Shown in pieces: positions 59,670-64,000 of a DNA stretch of 64,000 nucleotides (positions within the stretch are counted from its first letter, which is position 1; the number at the start of each line of letters is the position of its first letter). Position numbers and translations under genes: made by a program. This DNA is from Halorubrum halophilum (GTDB lineage: Archaea; Halobacteriota; Halobacteria; Halobacteriales; Haloferacaceae), in assembly GCF_000739595.1 (NCBI RefSeq), contig NZ_BBJP01000023.1, positions 124,001 to 188,000 on the forward strand. The letters are read 5' to 3'. Under the pieces are notes generated by a model. It was not told the origin of the DNA and did no database searches. It worked only from the letters and a program-made list of their open reading frames with translations.

Positions 59670-61604
59670 ATGGCGAGCAACAAAATCCTCGGTATCGACC
59701 TCGGTACCACCAACTCCGCGTTCGCGGTGATGGAAGGCGACGAGCCCGAGATCATCGCCAACGCGGAAGGCGACCGAACCACTCCGTCGGTCGTCGCCTT
59801 CGCCGACGACGGCGAGCGACTCGTCGGCAAGCCGGCGAAGAACCAGGCCGTCCAGAACCCCGATCGCACGATCCAGTCGATCAAGCGGCACATGGGCGAG
59901 GACGACTACACCGTCGAGATCGGCGACGAGGAGTACACGCCCGAGCAGGTCTCGGCGATGATCCTCCAGAAGATCAAGCGCGACGCCGAGGAGTACCTCG
60001 GCGACGACGTCGAGAAGGCGGTCATCACGGTCCCCGCCTACTTCAACGACAAGCAGCGGCAGGCGACCAAAGACGCCGGCGAGATCGCCGGCTTCGAGGT
60101 CGAGCGCATCGTCAACGAGCCGACCGCGGCCTCCATGGCGTACGGCCTCGACGACGAGTCCGACCAGACCGTCCTCGTGTACGACCTCGGGGGCGGCACG
60201 TTCGACGTGTCGGTCCTCGATCTGGGCGGCGGCGTCTACGAGGTCGTCGCCACGAACGGTGACAACGACCTCGGCGGCGACGACTGGGACGAGGCGCTCA
60301 TCGACCACCTCGCGAAGGAGTTCAAGAACAACCACGGGATCGACCTCCGCGACGACCGGCAGGCGCTCCAGCGCCTCAAGGACGCCGCCGAGGAGGCGAA
60401 GATCGAGCTGTCGAACAAGAAGGAGACGACCGTCAACCTCCCCTTCATCACCGCGACCGATAGCGGTCCGGTCCACCTCGAACAGTCGGTCACCCGTGCG
60501 ACGTTCGAGAACCTCACCTCTGACCTCATCGAGCGCACCGTCAACCCGACCGAGCAGGCGCTCGCCGACGCCGACTACTCGAAGTCGGACATCGACGAGG
60601 TCATCCTCGTCGGCGGCTCCACCCGGATGCCGCAGGTCCAAGAGCAGGTCGAGGAGCTCGTCGGGCAGGAGCCGAAGAAGAACGTCAACCCCGACGAGGC
60701 GGTCGCGCTCGGCGCGGCGGTCCAGGGCGGCGTGCTCTCCGGAGACGTCGACGACATCGTCCTGCTCGACGTGACCCCGCTCTCGCTCGGTATCGAAGTG
60801 AAGGGCGGCCTCTTCGAGCGGCTCATCGAGAAGAACACCACGATCCCGACCGAGGAGTCGAAGGTGTTCACCACGGCCGCGGACAACCAGACCTCCGTCA
60901 ACGTCCGCGTCTTCCAGGGCGAGCGCGAGATCGCCGAGGAGAACGAGCTGCTCGGCGCGTTCCAGCTCTCCGGCATTCCGCCGGCGCCCGCCGGAACCCC
61001 GCAGATCGAGGTCTCCTTCAACATCGACGAGAACGGCATCGTCAACGTCGAGGCCGAGGACCAGGGCTCGGGCAACGCCGAGTCGATCACCATCGAGGGC
61101 GGCGTCGGCCTCTCCGACGAGGAGATCGATCAGATGCAGGAGGAAGCCGAGAAGCACAAGGAGGAGGACGAGGCCCGCCGCGAGCGGATCGAGGCCCGCA
61201 ACGAGGCCGAGACGTCGATCCAGCGCGCCGAGACCCTCTTAGAGGAGAACGAGGAGGAGCTCGACGACGACGAGCTCGTCGCCGACATCGAGGCGGCCAT
61301 CGAGGACGTGGAGGAAGTCCTCGAAGACGAGGACGCCGACACCGAAGAGATCGAGTCCGCCACCGAGGAACTCACCGAGGAGCTGCAGGAGATCGGCAAG
61401 CAGATGTACGAGGGACAGGCCGCGCAGGCCGGTCCGGGCGGCGCCGGCGGTGCCGCGGGCGCCGGTCCCGGCGGCATGGGCGGGATGGGCGGCGCAGCCG
61501 GTCCGGGCGGCGCAGGCCCCGGCGGTGCGGGCGGTGCCGACCCCGACGGCGACGACGAGGAGTACGTCGACGCCGACTTCGAAGACGTAGACGACGAGGA
61601 GTAG
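59670..61604 (+). CDS. dnaK: molecular chaperone DnaK (Hsp70)
   Basis: A 644-residue Hsp70. ATPase motifs are [37 protein letters not shown] and [13 protein letters not shown]. The substrate domain begins [13 protein letters not shown]. The lid is strongly acidic. The C-terminus is a Gly/Ala/Pro repeat followed by [17 protein letters not shown], the usual charged end. ATG 59670 is preferred to TTG 59661. dnaJ follows after 56 bases, and grpE is not in the window. Confidence 0.98.
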   Translation: MASNKILGIDLGTTNSAFAVMEGDEPEIIANAEGDRTTPSVVAFADDGERLVGKPAKNQAVQNPDRTIQSIKRHMGEDDYTVEIGDEEYTPEQVSAMILQKIKRDAEEYLGDDVEKAVITVPAYFNDKQRQATKDAGEIAGFEVERIVNEPTAASMAYGLDDESDQTVLVYDLGGGTFDVSVLDLGGGVYEVVATNGDNDLGGDDWDEALIDHLAKEFKNNHGIDLRDDRQALQRLKDAAEEAKIELSNKKETTVNLPFITATDSGPVHLEQSVTRATFENLTSDLIERTVNPTEQALADADYSKSDIDEVILVGGSTRMPQVQEQVEELVGQEPKKNVNPDEAVALGAAVQGGVLSGDVDDIVLLDVTPLSLGIEVKGGLFERLIEKNTTIPTEESKVFTTAADNQTSVNVRVFQGEREIAEENELLGAFQLSGIPPAPAGTPQIEVSFNIDENGIVNVEAEDQGSGNAESITIEGGVGLSDEEIDQMQEEAEKHKEEDEARRERIEARNEAETSIQRAETLLEENEEELDDDELVADIEAAIEDVEEVLEDEDADTEEIESATEELTEELQEIGKQMYEGQAAQAGPGGAGGAAGAGPGGMGGMGGAAGPGGAGPGGAGGADPDGDDEEYVDADFEDVDDEE

Positions 61605-61660
61605 CGCCGGTTCATCGGGCCTCGGATCACCATTCACAACCAATTCACCGAACGTAACGC

Positions 61661-62827
61661 ATGAGCGAGAACTTCTACGACGTCCTCGGGGTATCGCGGG
61701 ACGCCAGCGAGGAAGAGATCAAGAAGGCGTACCGCAAGCAGGCCGCTGAACACCACCCGGACGTCAGCGACGACGACGACGCCGAGGAGCGGTTCAAGAA
61801 GATCCAGAAGGCCAAGGAGGTGCTCACCGACGAGCAGAAGCGCCAGCAGTACGATCAGCTGGGCCACGACCGCTTCACCGAGGCCGACAAGCGCGGCGCG
61901 ACCGGCGGGGGCGGTCCCGGCGGCGCGGGCGGCCCCTTCGGTGGCGCGGGGGGTGCCGGCGGCGCCGGCGCCGGCGGCTTCGAGGACATCTTCAACCAGT
62001 TCTTCGGCGGTGGCGGCGGCCGCGGCGGTGGCGGCGGCAACCGACCGCGTCAGGGACAGGACCTCCGGACCGGGCTCACGATCGACTTGGAGGAGGCGTT
62101 CGAGGGCGCGACCAAGGAGGTCACGCTCAGGCGACCGACCGAGTGCGACACCTGTGACGGCGCGGGCCACCCGCCCGACGCCGACGTGGAGACCTGTCCG
62201 CAGTGTAACGGTCGCGGACAGGTCCAGCAGGTCCAGCAGACGCCGCTCGGCCGCGTCCAGCAGACCTCGACGTGCCCACGGTGTGAGGGCGAGGGCGAGC
62301 TGTACAGCGAGGACTGCGCCGACTGCGGCGGCGACGGCGTCGTCCGCGAGGAGGCGACGCTCTCGGTCGAGATCCCGGCCGGGATCCGCTCGGGACAGAG
62401 CCTCCGGATGGAGCGAGAGGGCGCGCCCGGCGAGAACGGCGGCCCGAACGGCGACCTCCTGATCGAGGTCGACGTCGATGTCGGCGACCGGTTTAAACGC
62501 GACGGCGACGACCTCCGGGTGAACGAAGCGGTCTCATTCCCGCAGGCCGTCTTCGGCGACACGATCGAGGTCGAGACGGTCGACGGCAGCGTCGAGATGG
62601 ACGTGCCGGCCGGCACCCAGAGCGGCGAGACGTTCCGTCTCAAGGGGAAGGGAATGCCCCGGCTCCGTCGGCGCGGGCGCGGCGACCTCTACGTGCAGGT
62701 CGCCGTCGTGGTCCCCGACTCGCTCAACGAGGAGCAGCGCGAGGCGCTGGAGGCGTTCGCCGAGGCCGGCGGTGAGGACATCGACGTCGGCGGCGGCTTC
62801 TTCGAGAAGCTGAAGAGCTCGTTTTAA
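61661..62827 (+). CDS. dnaJ: chaperone DnaJ (Hsp40)
   Basis: A 388-residue type I DnaJ. The J domain has the HPD motif in [20 protein letters not shown] (about residues 30-40). A Gly-rich region with few Phe follows (about 78-125). The zinc domain has four CxxCxGxG repeats: [24 protein letters not shown] and CADCGGDG. The C-terminal substrate domains end FFEKLKSSF. It stimulates DnaK ATPase. It shares the dnaK transcript or starts shortly after it. Confidence 0.98.
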   Translation: MSENFYDVLGVSRDASEEEIKKAYRKQAAEHHPDVSDDDDAEERFKKIQKAKEVLTDEQKRQQYDQLGHDRFTEADKRGATGGGGPGGAGGPFGGAGGAGGAGAGGFEDIFNQFFGGGGGRGGGGGNRPRQGQDLRTGLTIDLEEAFEGATKEVTLRRPTECDTCDGAGHPPDADVETCPQCNGRGQVQQVQQTPLGRVQQTSTCPRCEGEGELYSEDCADCGGDGVVREEATLSVEIPAGIRSGQSLRMEREGAPGENGGPNGDLLIEVDVDVGDRFKRDGDDLRVNEAVSFPQAVFGDTIEVETVDGSVEMDVPAGTQSGETFRLKGKGMPRLRRRGRGDLYVQVAVVVPDSLNEEQREALEAFAEAGGEDIDVGGGFFEKLKSSF

Positions 62828-62830
62828 ATA

Positions 62831-62845
62831 ACCGCCTCCGGCGGT
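62831..62845 (+). terminator. stem-loop just after dnaJ
   Basis: ACCGCC-TCC-GGCGGT is a perfect six-base stem four bases past the dnaJ stop. No T tract follows, so termination is uncertain. Confidence 0.35.
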
Positions 62846-62905
62846 CCGTTGCGGCTCCCCTTCGCCGACCCGTACCTTTTCCGCGGTTCGGTCCGTTTGT
62901 CCGGT

Positions 62906-63226
62906 ATGGGCTACGACACGACCGCCTACGACGATGTCGAACCGCGCGCCCCCGGAATGTACTTCCTCCGCGACGCGCTCGACTGCGAAGAACTCGGAGT
63001 CACGGTCGTCGAGGCCGACGAGGGCTGGGAGGGGATGGAACACGACCACGCCGAGGACGGCCAAGAGGAAGTGTACGTGCTGCTCCACGGGGAGGCGACG
63101 CTCACCGTCGACGGCGACCCCGTCGAGCTCGGCCCCGGCGACGCGGTCCGGGTCGACGCCGACTCGGCCCGCGATCTGGCCTTCTCTGCGGACGGCTCCA
63201 AGATGGTCATCGCCGGCGCGCCCTGA
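62906..63226 (+). CDS. small cupin-domain protein
   Basis: A 106-residue single cupin. Motif 1 is GMEHDHAEDGQEEVYVLLHG (G-x5-H-x-H-x3,4-E-x6-G), and motif 2 is a weaker LGPGDAVRVDADSARDLAF, lacking the usual final His. The metal site His-His-Glu appears present. Small cupins of this kind bind sugars or signals or act as isomerases or dioxygenases; no specific role can be named. ATG 62906 follows a CCTTTTCC box by about 27 bases. Confidence 0.85.
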   Translation: MGYDTTAYDDVEPRAPGMYFLRDALDCEELGVTVVEADEGWEGMEHDHAEDGQEEVYVLLHGEATLTVDGDPVELGPGDAVRVDADSARDLAFSADGSKMVIAGAP

Positions 63227-63325
63227 ACATCCCCGTCGACTCTCGCTCCCCGGTTCCTGACCACCGTCTCGCGGCTCCGGAAACGCCTCCGCGTTTTTAA
63301 GTCTCGTCCGCCCCGAGCCCCGCGT

Positions 63326-64000
63326 ATGGATGTCGTCGGCGACTTGCTCGATCGCGACCGACGGAGCCGGGAGACCGCGCTCGTCACGGCCGACGGACGC
63401 GAGCGCACGTATCGGGACCTGATCACCAACGCGTACAAGGCCGCCAACGTGTTGCGCTACCTCGGCGCCCGCGAGGGGTCGACCGTCGCCGTCGAGCCGG
63501 CGCCGGGAGTTCACACGACGCTCGCCTTTTTAGGTGCCGCGGGACTGGGCGCTCCGGTCCGGTTCGACCCCGCGGCGGGGATCGAACGGGGCGACCGCGT
63601 GGTGCTCGTCAGCGTGGCGGACGAGGCCGAGACGGAGCCGGCGCCCGGGACCAACCTCGCCGTCTTCGGCGGGCCGCCGGACCGACCCGAGACGACCCAC
63701 TGGGAGCAGGAACTCTGGAGCGAGAATCCGGGAATGCCGCCGAGCGCGGTCGGTCCCGACGATCCGGTCGTCCGCGCCGCCGACGGCGAAATACCCCACA
63801 GAGACCTCCTCGCGGCGGCCGCCTCGGTCGTCGACCGGCACGGTATCGACGCCGAGACTCGGGTCGTCCTCCGGAGCGATCTTGCGGACCCGCGGGCGCT
63901 TGCCGCCGGCGTGATCGCGCCGCTCTCGGTCGGGGGAACGGTCGTGCTCACTCACGGGGAATCCGACCGCGAGAGCGGCGAGTCCCGCGGCGATCTGGCG
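63326..64000 (+). CDS. AMP-binding acyl-CoA synthetase-like protein, N-terminal part (continues past window)
   Basis: The first 225 codons are present and run off the window end. MDVVGDLLDRDRRSRETALV and TYRDLITNAYKAANVLRYLG match the N-terminal domain of acyl-CoA or acetyl-CoA synthetases (ANL family), including the 'T(Y/F)..L' helix. VAVEPAPGVHTTLAFLGAAGLGAP is the usual second block. The P-loop and adenylation motifs would lie beyond the end. The central part is unusually reduced, so it may be a diverged haloarchaeal synthetase. Confidence 0.65.
   Translation, partial: MDVVGDLLDRDRRSRETALVTADGRERTYRDLITNAYKAANVLRYLGAREGSTVAVEPAPGVHTTLAFLGAAGLGAPVRFDPAAGIERGDRVVLVSVADEAETEPAPGTNLAVFGGPPDRPETTHWEQELWSENPGMPPSAVGPDDPVVRAADGEIPHRDLLAAAASVVDRHGIDAETRVVLRSDLADPRALAAGVIAPLSVGGTVVLTHGESDRESGESRGDLA

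Noticed and set aside
59628-61157. A 509-codon frame antisense to dnaK
   Set aside because: It mirrors dnaK codons (Val/Leu/Arg/Asp repeats); antisense frames stay open in GC-rich genes with this codon bias.

Overview
The window is chromosomal DNA of an extremely halophilic archaeon (class Halobacteria; a Halorubrum-like member of the Haloferacales is my best guess, as inference). Most of it is very GC-rich and encodes acidic proteins. Many start codons sit about 25-30 bases after a TATA-like box with no room for a Shine-Dalgarno site, which indicates leaderless mRNAs. Archaeal markers include ribosomal proteins S15 and S3Ae, RNA polymerase subunit L, KEOPS subunit Pcc1, a proteasome beta subunit, MBF1, RPA-type single-strand binding proteins, halocyanin and archaetidylserine synthase.

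Layout. 1-4.4 kb: lower-GC accessory DNA with a dehydrogenase tail, a metallo-beta-lactamase-fold hydrolase, a TctB/TctA transporter without a binding protein, a UspA protein and a strikingly AT-rich 350-base gap. 4.4-13.4 kb: AN1-rhomboid protease, endonuclease V, small proteins, UspA, a GntP permease with a palindrome in its promoter, a rhodanese-persulfide dioxygenase fusion, and a MinD operon. A complete 698-bp IS6-family element with 8-bp target duplications sits on the stop codon of the second MinD-operon gene, and the gene just beyond it has lost any usable start codon for its N-terminus. 13.7-22.6 kb: PEP synthase, MfnA-type decarboxylase, a solo Cas4-like nuclease, a LeuA-type synthase preceded by a short leader ORF, truncated globin, tRNA-Ser(CGA), MoxR ATPase and pyrE. 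23-31.3 kb: halocyanin, glycosyltransferase, S9 peptidase, a lower-GC Gfo/Idh oxidoreductase next to a G12 tract, archaetidylserine synthase, proteasome beta and a uracil-DNA glycosylase-like protein. 31.6-42.5 kb: a PHP/asparagine-synthase-like pair, an NhaC antiporter operon, rps15-recJ-like-pcc1-rps3ae, GNAT, rpoL, and a glycosyltransferase. 42.6-64 kb: the rpa-rpap-rpe operon, a sensor histidine kinase, a two-subunit ketothiolase of the Ser-His-His type, mutL, an ECM4-like transferase, aroA, MBF1, a DICT protein with DsbB, tpiA, dnaK-dnaJ, a cupin, and the start of an acyl-CoA synthetase-like gene.

The most unusual content is not a gene. Four gene-free intergenic regions (about 22.7, 33.6, 39.4 and 52.6 kb) hold copies of one large patterned element, roughly 290-530 bases. 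Each copy has the same ordered short conserved boxes, a TATA-like box ahead of most copies, and variable strings of perfect hairpins with three-base loops. One hairpin module occurs in all four copies, but in three positions and in one copy inverted. This looks like a family of large structured non-coding RNAs, or an element built around one, with internally mobile hairpin modules. The RNA role is inference; the repeated architecture is directly visible.

Functionally the genes divide into core information processing (ribosome, RNA polymerase, tRNA modification, single-strand DNA binding, mismatch repair, base-excision repair), protein quality control (DnaK/DnaJ, proteasome, rhomboid, S9 peptidase, DsbB), central and amino-acid metabolism (PEP synthase, triosephosphate isomerase, AroA, LeuA-like, decarboxylase, PyrE), transport (TctAB, GntP, NhaC), and surface or envelope work (glycosyltransferases, PssA, halocyanin).
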